Below, piece after piece: positions 16,431-26,320 of a stretch of 64,000 nucleotides of DNA (position 1 is the stretch's first letter; every line of letters starts with the position of its first letter). The notes below the pieces were generated by a model. That model was not told where the DNA came from, did not search any database, and saw only the letters and a program-made list of their open reading frames with translations. The DNA is from JBEKTW01 sp963727845 (lineage in GTDB: Bacteria; Bacteroidota; Ignavibacteria; UBA10030; SZUA-254). The position numbers were made by a program, and so were the translations under genes. Location of the stretch: the NCBI GenBank assembly GCA_963727845.1, contig CAVSHI010000003.1:1178001-1242000 (forward strand), in the 5' to 3' direction.

Positions 16431-17300
16431 ATGATCTCCACAAAAGACAAAACCGAAGTTCTTATCGAAGCGCTCCCGTACATTTCACGGTACGAGGAAA
16501 AGACCTTTGTCGTCAAGTACGGCGGCGCTGCGATGATCGACGAGGATCTCAAAGAAACCTTCGCCCAGGATGTGACCCTCCTGAAGAAAATTGGAATAAG
16601 GGTCGTCGTCGTCCATGGCGGCGGCAAAGAAGTAACGGAGCTGGCAGCACGCCTCGGTATCCCGTCGAAATTCATCGACGGCCAGCGCTATACCGATGAA
16701 GCGATGATGGAGGTTGTGCAAATGGTGCTTGCCGGCAAAACCAACAAGGACATCGTCGCCCGCATCAACCAGCACGATGGCGAGGCCGTCGGCCTGTGCG
16801 GCATCGATGCCGACGTTCTGCGTGTCAAAAAATCGTCCGACAACGGCATAGACCTCGGCCTGGTTGGAGAAATTACCACGGTGAATACAGCATACCTGAA
16901 CCTTCTCCTGAACAACGCAATTATGCCGGTGATCGCGCCGGTTGGCGTGGACGCAAGCTGGAAAGCGCATAACATTAACGCAGATGTTGCGGCGACAGCA
17001 ATCGCCTCCGCGCTCAAAGCCGAGAAACTCGTCTTCCTCAGCGACGTGGAAGGTGTCTCCGCCGGCGGCCGTCTCATCCATAGTATGGATAAAGAAGAGG
17101 CGAATCGGTTGATCGAATCGGGTGTTATCAGCAACGGAATGATCCCGAAGATCCGTTCGGCTTTCGGAGCGATGGACGGAGGCGTGAACAAGGTTCACCT
17201 CATCGACGGACGTGTGAAACATTCCCTTCTTCTCGAGATTTTCACAGACGAGGGAGTCGGGACAGAACTTCTTCATACACTACAGAGCATCAACGTATGA
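16431..17300 (+). CDS. argB: N-acetylglutamate kinase
   Basis: 289 residues. It phosphorylates N-acetylglutamate and is the usual site of arginine feedback in cyclic pathways. Amino acid kinase signatures: FVVKYGGAAMID, VVVHGGGKEV, the IDGQRYTDEAMMEVVQMVLAG substrate segment with its Arg, and INADVAATAIASAL. The N-terminal helix (ISTKDKTEVLIEALPYI) resembles that of arginine-sensitive hexameric enzymes. Its stop overlaps the argR start by 4 bp. Confidence 0.96.
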   Translation: MISTKDKTEVLIEALPYISRYEEKTFVVKYGGAAMIDEDLKETFAQDVTLLKKIGIRVVVVHGGGKEVTELAARLGIPSKFIDGQRYTDEAMMEVVQMVLAGKTNKDIVARINQHDGEAVGLCGIDADVLRVKKSSDNGIDLGLVGEITTVNTAYLNLLLNNAIMPVIAPVGVDASWKAHNINADVAATAIASALKAEKLVFLSDVEGVSAGGRLIHSMDKEEANRLIESGVISNGMIPKIRSAFGAMDGGVNKVHLIDGRVKHSLLLEIFTDEGVGTELLHTLQSINV

Positions 17301-17749
17301 TGACGAAACATACCCGGCAGTTTGCCATCAAAGAAATCGTAAGCGACAAAAGCGTCGCCAATCAGGACGAGCTGCGCCTGGAGCTCAAAAAGCGGGGATT
17401 CATCGTGACGCAGGCGACGCTCTCGCGCGACCTGCGCGAGCTCGGCATAGGACGCGGCATGTCGGAAAAGGGCATGCGCTATACGCTCCAGCCGGCGTCG
17501 GAAGCCCGGATTCTTCGTCCGCTCGTGGGGGCGGAAGTGGTCTCCATCCATGCAAACGAAAGCGTGATCGTCGTTCGAACGCTACCGGGTTGCGCGAATA
17601 CCGTCGGTGAATTCCTCGACACCCAGAACAATCCCGGCATCATCGGAACGCTCGCGGGGGACAATACACTCCTGGTCATCCCGGAATCCCAGAAGAAAAC
17701 GAAAGAGCTCTTAACATTTCTCAAAGACAAACTCATCGAAGGAAAATAA
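17297..17749 (+). CDS. argR: Arginine repressor
   Basis: 150 residues, full length. The N-terminal winged helix has the recognition segment VTQATLSRDLRELGI (about 35-49). The C-terminal oligomerisation and arginine-binding domain contains TLPGCANTVGEFLD and GIIGTLAGDNTLLVIP, with the Asp of GD(N/D)T contacting arginine. Either of two consecutive ATG codons (17297, 17300) may be used; both overlap or abut the argB stop. The protein presumably binds the ARG boxes upstream of argD. Its stop overlaps the argG start by 1 bp. Confidence 0.95.
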   Translation: MMTKHTRQFAIKEIVSDKSVANQDELRLELKKRGFIVTQATLSRDLRELGIGRGMSEKGMRYTLQPASEARILRPLVGAEVVSIHANESVIVVRTLPGCANTVGEFLDTQNNPGIIGTLAGDNTLLVIPESQKKTKELLTFLKDKLIEGK

Positions 17750-18984
17750 TGAACAAGAAGAAAATCGTTGTTGCATATTCCGGCGGGCTTGATACTTCAG
17801 TCATGGCGAAATGGCTGATGGAAAAATACGATGCGGAAATCATCACCGCCACGGGAAACCTCGGCCAGCAAAAGGAACTTGAAGGGCTGCACGAAAAAGC
17901 AAAGAAAACGGGCGTCGCGAAGGTGTACATTCAGGACCTGACGAAGGAGTTTGTCGAAGAGTTTATCTTTCCGTCGCTGAAGGCGGGTGCGCTCTACGAA
18001 AATGCGTACCCGATGGCAACCTCGCTTGGCAGGCCGCTGTTAGCCAAAATGCTCGTCGACGTCGCGCGGAAAGAGAACGCGACAATGGTCGCGCACGGCT
18101 GCACCGGAAAAGGAAATGACCAGGTGCGGTTTGAAGTGTCGATTGGCGCCCTCGCACCCGACCTCAAGGTTCTCGCACCGCTGAGAGAATGGGAGTTCAA
18201 ATCGCGCGATGAGGAAATGGCATATGCGAAACTGCACGGAATTCCGGTATCGGCGACCAAGGCGAGCCCGTATTCCATCGATGAAAATATCTGGGGGACG
18301 AGCATCGAATGCGGAATCCTTGAAGACCCCATGGTGGAACCGCCCCCCGACGCGTACCAGCGAACGGTTTCTCCGGAGCAGGCGCCCGATAAACCGGAAT
18401 ATGTTACCATCGAGTTTGAAAAAGGAATCCCCGTCGGCTTGAACGGAAAACGGACAGATCCGGTGCAGTTGCTTCACGATCTGAATGAAACCGGCGGCCG
18501 CCATGGAGTCGGCAGGATCGACCTTGTCGAGAACCGGCTCGTCGGAATCAAATCACGGGAAATCTATGAAGCGCCGGCAGCGACCATTCTCCATTTCGCG
18601 CACACGGAGCTTGAGCGATTGACCCTCGATAAACCCGTCTTCAATCTCAAGTCACAGCTCGGACAGGAATACGCCAATCTCGTGTACAACGGACTCTGGT
18701 ATTCGCCCTTGAAGACCGCGCTTGACGCGTTTGTGAATGAAACCCAGCAGCCAGTCTCCGGAACTGTGAAGGTGAAGCTCTTCAAAGGAACAGTGACGGT
18801 TGCAGGACGGACATCGCCGCATTCACTGTACAATGCGAAGCTCGCAACCTACACCGAGGAAGATCAATTCGACCACACGGCGTCGGAAGGGTTCATCAAG
18901 ATCTTCGGCCTGTCGCTCAAGACATTCTACCAGGTGCACGGCAACGGAAAGAAGAAACATGTTATGACAGAAGTTCAGTCGTAA
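17749..18984 (+). CDS. argG: Argininosuccinate synthase
   Basis: 411 residues. It joins citrulline and aspartate using ATP. The N-type ATP pyrophosphatase P-loop is AYSGGLDTSVMAKWL, and the HGCTGKGNDQVRFE, YENAYPMATSLGRP and DENIWGTSIE blocks are family hallmarks. The start ATG shares one base with the argR stop, a tight translational link. Confidence 0.97.
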   Translation: MNKKKIVVAYSGGLDTSVMAKWLMEKYDAEIITATGNLGQQKELEGLHEKAKKTGVAKVYIQDLTKEFVEEFIFPSLKAGALYENAYPMATSLGRPLLAKMLVDVARKENATMVAHGCTGKGNDQVRFEVSIGALAPDLKVLAPLREWEFKSRDEEMAYAKLHGIPVSATKASPYSIDENIWGTSIECGILEDPMVEPPPDAYQRTVSPEQAPDKPEYVTIEFEKGIPVGLNGKRTDPVQLLHDLNETGGRHGVGRIDLVENRLVGIKSREIYEAPAATILHFAHTELERLTLDKPVFNLKSQLGQEYANLVYNGLWYSPLKTALDAFVNETQQPVSGTVKVKLFKGTVTVAGRTSPHSLYNAKLATYTEEDQFDHTASEGFIKIFGLSLKTFYQVHGNGKKKHVMTEVQS

Positions 18985-18993
18985 CCGGTCGCC

Positions 18994-20385
18994 ATGGCGC
19001 TCTGGAATGGAAGGTTTCGCAAGCCGCTCGACCCGCGGGCACTGAAGTTTTCGTCTTCGCTCGGCGTCGACCGCCGGTTGTACCGGGAAGACATCGAAGG
19101 AAGTCTTGCCCATGTGGCTATGCTCGCCAAGCAAAAGATCATTCCGCTGCGTGAAGCGAAGAAGATTGAAAATGCGCTGCGAAAAGTTTTGCGCGAACTA
19201 TCGGCAAAAGCTTTATCATCGGAACGGTCCGCCGCGGGAAATGGCAGATTGGTTGGAGAGGACATTCATATGGCAATTGAACAAAAGGTAATTAACCACA
19301 TCGGCGCGGTCGGCGGAAAGCTGCATACCGGACGAAGCCGGAACGACCAGGTCGCTCTCGACGAGAGATTGTATCTTCGCCGCACAATTGTCGAGATACA
19401 AAAATGTGTTCGGGATCTTCAAAAGGCGTTTGTTGCGAAGGCGTCGCAGCATAGCGATGTCATTCTTCCCGGATACACCCACCTGCAGCGCGCTCAGCCC
19501 GTTCTTCTCGCCCACCACCTGCTTGCGTACGTTGAGATGCTGGATCGCGACCGCGAGAGGTTCGAGGATTGCCTGAAGCGCGTCAATCGCTCTCCGCTCG
19601 GCGCTGCGGCACTTGCCGGGACGTCGTTTCCTATCGACCGTGCATTCGTTGCCGGGAAGCTGGGGTTCGATGGTGTTATTGAAAACAGTCTCGATGCCGT
19701 GAGCGACCGCGACGTGCAGATCGAATGTCTGGCTGCTTGCGCGATTAGCATGATGCACCTGAGCCGCTTCGCCGAAGAGCTCGTGCTGTGGAGCTCGCGG
19801 GAATGGAACTTTGCCGAGATCGGGGATGAATTCACCACCGGCAGCAGCATCATGCCGCAGAAGAAAAATCCCGACATGGCCGAGCTCGTGCGCGGGAAGA
19901 CCGGCAGGGTGTACGGCGACCTTATGGCACTCCTGACGGTGATGAAGGGACTGCCGCTCGCCTACAACCGCGATATGCAGGAGGATAAGGAGCCGTTGTT
20001 TGATGCCGCAGACACCGTGTCCGCTTGCCTCACGATTTGTTCTGCGATGCTGAAGACTGTGCGGTTTCATTCAAACAGGTTTAACGTGGAGCTGCAATCG
20101 GACCTTTTGTTAGCGACGGAGCTTGCAGATTATTTAGTGCGGAAGGGAATGCCGTTCCGGAAAGGTCATGCCGTCGTAGGGGAGATCGTTCAGACATGCC
20201 TCGCCAACAATGTTTCTCTCAACGAGCTTCCGTTGAGGGAATACAAGAAGTTCAGCAGACTCTTCGGGAAGGACGTGTACGATATTCTCAACGTCCGCGC
20301 TTCTCTCCGCCTTAAGAATTCGTCGGGCTCAACGTCGCCGAAAGAGGTCGCGAAAGCGATCCGGCGTTGGGAAAAAACGTTGTAG
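18994..20385 (+). CDS. argH: Argininosuccinate lyase
   Basis: 463 residues. It splits argininosuccinate into arginine and fumarate. Signatures: HTGRSRNDQVALDERLYLR, GYTHLQRAQPVLLAHH with the catalytic His, and the flexible loop GSSIMPQKKNPDMAELVRGK with the catalytic Ser. It is the last gene of the cluster. argF and carbamoyl-phosphate synthetase genes are not in this window. Confidence 0.97.
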   Translation: MALWNGRFRKPLDPRALKFSSSLGVDRRLYREDIEGSLAHVAMLAKQKIIPLREAKKIENALRKVLRELSAKALSSERSAAGNGRLVGEDIHMAIEQKVINHIGAVGGKLHTGRSRNDQVALDERLYLRRTIVEIQKCVRDLQKAFVAKASQHSDVILPGYTHLQRAQPVLLAHHLLAYVEMLDRDRERFEDCLKRVNRSPLGAAALAGTSFPIDRAFVAGKLGFDGVIENSLDAVSDRDVQIECLAACAISMMHLSRFAEELVLWSSREWNFAEIGDEFTTGSSIMPQKKNPDMAELVRGKTGRVYGDLMALLTVMKGLPLAYNRDMQEDKEPLFDAADTVSACLTICSAMLKTVRFHSNRFNVELQSDLLLATELADYLVRKGMPFRKGHAVVGEIVQTCLANNVSLNELPLREYKKFSRLFGKDVYDILNVRASLRLKNSSGSTSPKEVAKAIRRWEKTL

Positions 20386-20882
20386 AGTTTTGTTCGTTTT
20401 ATCGGCCTCTGGCGGAAACCGGACAACGGGAGCCTGCCTTTCTTTTACAACCCACCCGAATGAATCCCATCCTCCAGAAAGACTGGGCATCGTGTCCCCC
20501 CAAAAAGGTTCAAAACACGATCTAGGATTGTCTCGTCGTTCATAACGCCCCCTTGAGCATATCCCAAAAGCCTCTTGTCATCCTGAGCGGAACGAAGGAT
20601 CTGACAAGACCAGAGTGAGATTCTTCACTCCACTTCGTTCCGTTCAGAATGACAATTCCTTTTTCTTAATTCTTCGACAGCCTCAATCGAAAGGGTGAAG
20701 GTTATACCCATCAACACATTTCCCGTGGTATTTATGGACGAAGGCATTTGCCGAGAGAGGGAGATGGACTCTTCGCATGCAATTTCGTATCTTACAGTAT
20801 GAGGAGCGCATTTCTTTTATCAGACGGCGAGATGCTAGCGAAAATATGCATTGTAATTACTAGTCAGGCGGCCTAAATTCTC
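20386..20882. other. Intergenic spacer after argH, no gene seen
   Basis: About 500 bp with no convincing gene. It contains a family A repeat at 20576-20656 and marks the change from the arginine cluster to an accessory island. No second attC site is visible before the next gene. Confidence 0.6.
20576..20656. repeat. Dispersed palindromic repeat, family A copy
   Basis: Left end tgtcatcctgagcggaacga, then the core cttcactccacttcgttcc, ending cgttcagaatgaca; the two ends are roughly complementary. Related copies lie at 26321-26487, 30120-30170, 30477-30586 and 33613-33722. Confidence 0.85.
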
Positions 20883-22034
20883 ATGACAAAAGACAAAGAC
20901 AATCCCAAAACGATTCTTCGGCGCAAACTCCGGGAAATCTTGCCTCCTCATGATGAGGATTATGAACTCGCGCTGAACTACATTCCATCGGCAGCAGATC
21001 GCTTGCCTTTGCCCTACATGGTTTTTCTGACACTCCTCCTGGGTACAGATCGTAAGTATGCTAGTCGTCCAATAGAGAAGACGGCTTGGTCTATATATTT
21101 TCGCTTCAAGAACGTGCCCTTCTGCCTCGAACATGGCAAGTTTGGTATGCGCATGGCAACACCTGCACCCGCGAATGTTTCGATTATCGATGAATTAATC
21201 GGTGTTCTGAATCGAGCGTTTCCTGTCGCTGATAGAGTTCTGCAACAGGATGTAGACTTGCAGATACGTGCTGGCAATGTCACCGTTCTGAATAAGCAAC
21301 ATTTGCTTCGCGAGCGCTATGACTTTTTTCGGAGCGCCGCACGCGAGGCGTTTCAAGCACCGGCACCAAATGCTGAGGTGATCTTCCGAAAAACTGGTCC
21401 AGGACAGAAAGTGTCAAGATCTGTAGATATATTCAAGAACAAGAGGGAAGGATTTTTCTTCGGCACAGCTGCTATTGACTCTTACTTCAGCTGGCTGGAG
21501 CACGTTCTCGTCCTCATATGGCCCTTCGTTGGATATGACCCGATGAAGGACGATCTACTCGTTTACATCGGCGACGGATGGATAGCGAAGATCAAAAGAA
21601 TCTGGGATGTCATTGGTAGCAGAGAAGAAAAAGCTCTTTACGATGCGTTGCGAGAAATAAAAGAACGCTTCCGAAACTCAATCACCCATGGAGCCCTTGA
21701 GAAGGGTGATGGCTCTCTTCGTGTTCATATATCTGGCCTGGGGGCTGTGCCAGCCAGATTGTCCCGATTCACCGACAGCATTCACTATGACGTGTTTCCA
21801 TTGAAAGAGGATTCATTTGACAATGCATGTGAATTATTCGATGCTGTCGACGCGCATCTCCGTACTAACCCAACTAAGTATGGGATGAGATTCGCCGAGG
21901 CCGGTCTTGATGTAGCCTTTGATGCAAAGAGCAGAGAAGAATATCAGAATGCCATGAATTGTGATGTTGATTTTGACGAACTGTTGGAACGATTCTCCTG
22001 CGTGGCAGACAGGAACGCGAATATGGAATGGTAG
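20883..22034 (+). CDS. Hypothetical protein in integron-cassette context, possible HEPN-like motif
   Basis: 383 residues, family not recognised. No signal peptide or clear membrane span is seen. A C-terminal third rich in charged helices contains RFRNSITHG; its RNxxxH core matches the Rx4-6H signature of HEPN RNases, which often act in defence or toxin systems, but one motif is weak evidence. The stop codon lies 3 bp before an attC-like site, the usual arrangement of a promoterless gene cassette. Composition looks more AT-rich than the arg genes. Confidence is high that it is a gene, low on function. Confidence 0.65.
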   Translation: MTKDKDNPKTILRRKLREILPPHDEDYELALNYIPSAADRLPLPYMVFLTLLLGTDRKYASRPIEKTAWSIYFRFKNVPFCLEHGKFGMRMATPAPANVSIIDELIGVLNRAFPVADRVLQQDVDLQIRAGNVTVLNKQHLLRERYDFFRSAAREAFQAPAPNAEVIFRKTGPGQKVSRSVDIFKNKREGFFFGTAAIDSYFSWLEHVLVLIWPFVGYDPMKDDLLVYIGDGWIAKIKRIWDVIGSREEKALYDALREIKERFRNSITHGALEKGDGSLRVHISGLGAVPARLSRFTDSIHYDVFPLKEDSFDNACELFDAVDAHLRTNPTKYGMRFAEAGLDVAFDAKSREEYQNAMNCDVDFDELLERFSCVADRNANMEW

Positions 22035-22037
22035 AAC

Positions 22038-22128
22038 GCCTAACCGCTGTTCAAGCTGATCCGGACTAAACAATGAACTACAAACAACAATCGACTCGTC
22101 GGCGCAGCTTAGCTCTGGTCGGTTAGGT
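22038..22128 (+). other. Integron attC-like recombination site
   Basis: 91-bp imperfect inverted repeat. The left end gcctaac (22038-22044) fits R'' RYYYAAC, and the right end gttaggt (22122-22128) fits the R' core GTTRRRY; the two are complementary except at the outer base. Inside, tcaagctga (22051-22059) pairs with cagctta (22105-22111 region), matching the L''/L' boxes. Position just after a stop codon is typical. No integron integrase is in the window. Confidence 0.75.
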
Positions 22129-22158
22129 GGCCATCAAAAACCGCTAAGCCAAATTCAA

Positions 22159-22720
22159 ATGGGTTATCACTACATTCCCAAATTCTACTTACGAGGTTTT
22201 ACCAACCCCGCTAAGCTGGATATCACATGTCGATACGAAAAAGGAAGCCGCCAAGTGCTCAATCTTCACTGAATAATGTGGCTCAAGAAACTGGGTTCTA
22301 TTCTGACGACACGGAAGCATTTCTTTCCAAGAATGTTGAGTTCACCAAAGTACAGGGTCTTTTTTGACTTGCGATAACCCTGTATTCTTTTTTGAGTCTA
22401 ATGGCATTGGCAGCCCCAATTCTGAAATCACTTTCCCAATCTGGAGTAGCATCGCTCTATGGGCTACTTGGAGGCGTGATCTTCAGAAGCGATTTGCGAA
22501 AACAAGACGACAGGCGGCAAACGAAATCAATCGCCGCTCGGTGAGTAATGCAACCAAGTACATCTTTTATCAAGCCAATAACCAGAAGATTGTCGAGTGT
22601 CACTTTGGCGATTGTTGGTGGAATAGGCTATTCACGAATTCAAGTTATGAACGGGGAATCACAATTGTCGCGGGACGGAATGATCTTTCTTGCCGAACTC
22701 ATAGAAGATCCGTTTATTGA
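22159..22720 (+). pseudogene. DUF4238-like gene, broken by frameshifts
   Basis: Starting 30 bp after the attC site, the frame at ATG 22159 reads MGYHYIPKFYLRGFTNP, close to the HYVPQFYLRGF opening of DUF4238 proteins, then hits TGA at 22270. Homology-like sequence continues in the next frame (NNVAQETGFYSDDTEAFL, about 22275-22340). After a T-run at 22359-22365 it passes to a third frame (LTCDNPVFFFESNG and EITFPIWSSIALWATW), which runs to 22720. Middle residues also seem missing, as the family is usually 250-300 residues. Function of DUF4238 is unknown. The two shifts may be real decay or sequence errors. Confidence 0.6.
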
Positions 22721-22869
22721 TTTCATTCTAAGGCAAACCAAATGTCAGCGCATTCCTTCGGATTGTTCGGATTTGAGATAGAAAGACAAATAGGACAAGG
22801 TGGGTTTGCAGAAGTACATCTTGCAAGAGATGTGGTAACCCATGAGTTTCGCGCGCTAAAAACACCTAG

Positions 22870-24231
22870 CAGGCTGTTGAAAAACCCATAAAAATATTTT
22901 TTTGTCGTGTCGATTCGCACGCATAATGTATTATATTTGATGACGTCAATCATTTCCACAACTCAAGGAACACTATGCGCGGGATCGAAAAGAAGCAGGC
23001 CACAATGTTCAGTTACGTTTCGCAAGATGATCGCATTCCCCCGGATCACCCGATGCGGAAATTGAAAGAGATGATTGACCCGCTGTTGGAGAAGATGTCT
23101 CCACAGTTCACTGCAATGTATTCGGATGTGGGACGGACGTTGATTCCCCCTGAGTATCTCTTGCGTGCATCGCTTGTGCAGGTGTTGTACACCATTCGAA
23201 GTGAACGATTGCTGATGGAGCAACTGGATTACAATCTGTTGTTCCGGTGGTTTGTTGGACTGTCGATGGACGCCGCCGTCTGGGATCACTCTGTCTTTAG
23301 CAAGAACCGGGATCGGCTGCTGGAGGCTGATATTGCGACGAAATTTCTGAAGAATGTGCTTGATCTTGCCCGAAGCCATCAATTGCTCAGTGATGAGCAT
23401 TTTACCGTCGACGGAACGTTGATCGAAGCGTGGGCAGGGCAGAAGAGTTTTGTGAAGAAAGACATGCCCATACCACCAGAAACGACGGATGATCCGGGCA
23501 ATCCAACAGTCAATTTCCATGGAGAACAACGGAGAAACCAGACGCATCAATCGACCACTGACCCTGAGTCCCAACTCTATAGAAAGGGACGGGGTAAAGA
23601 GGCCAAGCTGTCGTTTATGGGTCATGTGGTGATGGATAATCGTCATGGACTGGTCGTTTCCACGTCCTACACGAAAGCCACGGGAAAGGCGGAACGAACA
23701 GCAGCTACACAGATGATGAAGAAAGTGAAAAGAAAACGAAAGCACCGATTGACACTTGGTGCTGACAAAAACTATGACACCAGGGGGTTTCTTGACGAGA
23801 TGAAAAGTTTGAAGATCACACTTCACGCTGCTCAGAATACCAATCGTCGGGGTGGAAGTGCGATTGATGAGCGCACCACGCGCCATCCGGGATACTGGAT
23901 CAGTCAGTGGAAACGCAAAGCGGTAGAAGAGATCTTTGGATGGGGGAAGACCATTGGGCTGATGCGCAAGAGCAGACACAAGGGTGTCTTGAGGGGAGGA
24001 TGGATGTTCACCTTCACCACAGCCGTCTATAACCTTATTCGGATACGAAACATCATTGGAGCGACGGGATAACAGTGTGGCAAGAACAGATATCCCACGG
24101 CGAACAAGACGAGATAAACGAGTTTTCAACGATGCGCGTGATAAAAAGAAAGACTTTCTCCTCATCCCATGCTTCAAAAAATTATCAAGGATGAATATTT
24201 CCTCTAAATTCATACTTTTTTCAACAGCCTG
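22870..24231 (+). mobile_element. IS5-family insertion sequence, 1362 bp, TSD CTAG
   Basis: Perfect 15-bp terminal inverted repeats: caggctgttgaaaaa at 22870-22884 and its complement at 24217-24231. A 4-bp target duplication CTAG (22866-22869 and 24232-24235) matches the YTAR target of the IS5 subgroup. It contains one transposase gene. Confidence 0.9.
22975..24072 (+). CDS. IS5-family transposase
   Basis: 365 residues. The opening RGIEKKQATMFSYVSQDDRI, then IRSERLLMEQLDYNLLFRWF and VWDHSVFSKNRDRLL, is characteristic of IS5-type transposases. The DDE residues are visible in FTVDGTLIEAWA, LGADKNYDTRGF and AVEEIFGWGKTIGLMRKSRH. The gene looks intact and is in the same direction as the kinase it interrupts. 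Confidence 0.92.
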   Translation: MRGIEKKQATMFSYVSQDDRIPPDHPMRKLKEMIDPLLEKMSPQFTAMYSDVGRTLIPPEYLLRASLVQVLYTIRSERLLMEQLDYNLLFRWFVGLSMDAAVWDHSVFSKNRDRLLEADIATKFLKNVLDLARSHQLLSDEHFTVDGTLIEAWAGQKSFVKKDMPIPPETTDDPGNPTVNFHGEQRRNQTHQSTTDPESQLYRKGRGKEAKLSFMGHVVMDNRHGLVVSTSYTKATGKAERTAATQMMKKVKRKRKHRLTLGADKNYDTRGFLDEMKSLKITLHAAQNTNRRGGSAIDERTTRHPGYWISQWKRKAVEEIFGWGKTIGLMRKSRHKGVLRGGWMFTFTTAVYNLIRIRNIIGATG

Positions 24232-26320
24232 CTAGAGAAGAATATTCTAGGGATAAGGAAATTAGCGAGTTGTTTCGGAGAGAAGCGAGGATTTGGATAG
24301 ATCTCGACGAGAGCCCATATATTGTCCGCGCGTATCAGGTCCATGATTTGTCCGGCCGATTGTACTTGGAACTTGATTACATTGAACCGGACGAAAAGGG
24401 AGTCAACAACTTAGAAGGCATTCTTAGGAGCACACCGCCAGATTTAGGACAGAGCCTAGTATGGGCAGAGCAATGTTGTTTCTCGTTACTGAGTGCGTAT
24501 TTGGAAGGGAAGCTTCGATGCCATCGAGACATCAAACCGAGCAATATCATGATAACCAAGGATAAGACAGCAAAGATCACTGACTTTGGCCTTGCCGGGA
24601 TCCCGGCTTCATCGAGAGCCATATCGGAGATAAGACTAAATCTTCGAAATGAACTGGTTGGACTTTCGGTTGTATCGATTGAAGGAGCCATGGGCACTCC
24701 CACCCATATGTCTCCTGAACAATTCGTCAATGGGTCGGCATGCGACCAGCGAAGCGATATCTACAGTCTCGGTGTAGTCCTCTACCAGCTTATGACTGGA
24801 GGTCAATATCCATTTCTTGCGGGGTTACCTCGAGACGATTCAGAGCAAGAGGCTGCAAGATTTTGTCGTGATATGCACAAGTTACATTCATTTGCAAGTG
24901 TGCCTTCAGATAGTTCACCCATGTTCCCGATTGTGTTCAAATGTCTGAAGAAAGATCCCAGGGAAAGATATCAGAATTTTTTTGAACTTTGGGAAGACAT
25001 TGAAGGATTGCGAATAAAGTTATTTCAAAGACCAGTGCGTATACCTATGTTTAGTAGAGAATTTACGAGCGTGGCAGATATTGTGCGTGAGCCCGACCTC
25101 AAGGAATTGGAGAGAAAGGCCAAGAGTTTTCGGACTCTCGGATATTTTGAGGAAGCGATAAAGGTTTACGACGTCATTATAAAAGTCAGAAATACTATGC
25201 CGTGCTATACTCTTGTAGAGAAAGGGGAGTGCTTATTAGAGCTGAATGAAAACCAGAAAGCTCTTGCATGTTTTGAAGAAGCCACCTTGTGCATCGATGA
25301 CGACTTTGCCCATAAGTTGACATTAAACGGGAAGGGCAAAGCTTTGTCTCGGCTTGGCCGCTTCCAGGAAGCACTTAGGGTTTTTAACGAGGCAATTGAA
25401 TTCGCGGACCACAGATGGGAACTTTGTGATATCTGGGAAGAGAAAGGCAAGTGCTTCTGCGGTTTGGGTCTAGACAAGAAAGGGAATTGCTATATCAATA
25501 TCAACGAAGGCCGACATGTAGCTTTCGATAAGTTCGCGATTCTCGTGGATGAGATGGTAAGAGTCGAACCCATTACTGCTGATGCGTACTATGATAAGGG
25601 TAAATGGCTCAAAGGTAGTGAGGAATATGAAAAGGCGCTAAGATCTTTTTTGGATGCGGTGCACTCGGGCATGGATACCACGGAGGTTTGGACGAATATC
25701 GGCTTCTGTTTCAACCGCCTGAAGAAATTCGAAGCTGCTTTGCCAGATCTTGAGAAAGCTATTAACCTAAACCCGAACAACGAGAAGGCGTGGTACGAAA
25801 AGGGGGTTAGCCTTGAGGGGCTTGGTCGGTGGCTTGAAGCCATACATTCTTACGACGTTGCTTCTTGTATAGATCGGTCAAACAAACACACTGATCACAT
25901 TGATGTGCTCTTGTTCATGGATGCTCAGCGTCGCAAAGGAGTGTGTCTTCATGCGTTACACAGAATTGACGATGCGCTTCTCTTGTTTCAGAAGATGATC
26001 GAATATTGTCCGACTGCAAATCTCTGGTTTGATAAAGCCAAGGCAGAAGAAGACGTTGGAAGAACAAAGGATGCTCTCTGCTCCTATCAAGAATTCTTAA
26101 AGAAAGCGGAAGGAGATGATGACATATCGCCAGAGCAAATTGAAATTGCTAGAAGACGCGTTCAGGAACTTCAGCGCTGAGATTTTGGTGGGACGCTTTT
26201 CTGGCGCATGACATCTGATTCCTTGTCACGATTCAGAGTCATCCCATGTCACGAAACAGCTGTTCCGTGAAGTCAGGCGGCAGGCGTTTCCAGCGGGCAT
26301 CCCATCCCTTGCCCAAAGGC

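Larger units (their letters stand above)
22742..26180 (+). pseudogene. Eukaryotic-like Ser/Thr protein kinase with TPR repeats, interrupted by an IS5-type element
   Basis: The 5' part (22742-22869) encodes MSAHSFGLFGFEIERQIG, the glycine loop GQGGFAEVHLARD and the ATP lysine in FRALKTP. The IS follows, then the same reading frame resumes at 24236 with REEYSRDKEISELFRREAR, giving the alpha-C glutamate. Downstream come CHRDIKPSNIM, ITDFGLAG and MSPEQF. From about nt 25090 to the end there are roughly eight TPR-like helical repeats. Removing the IS and one CTAG copy restores a 690-codon frame. As it stands the 5' part stops at 22891 inside the IS, and the 3' part could start at TTG 24270 but would lack the glycine loop. 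The likely original role is signalling in an accessory island. Confidence 0.85.

Noticed and set aside
22227..22781. One long frame with two in-frame TGA codons (22365, 22542), suggesting stop-codon recoding or selenocysteine
   Set aside because: The DUF4238-like segments lie in other frames across the same DNA, so this frame is mostly a shadow; genes elsewhere in the window end normally with TGA.
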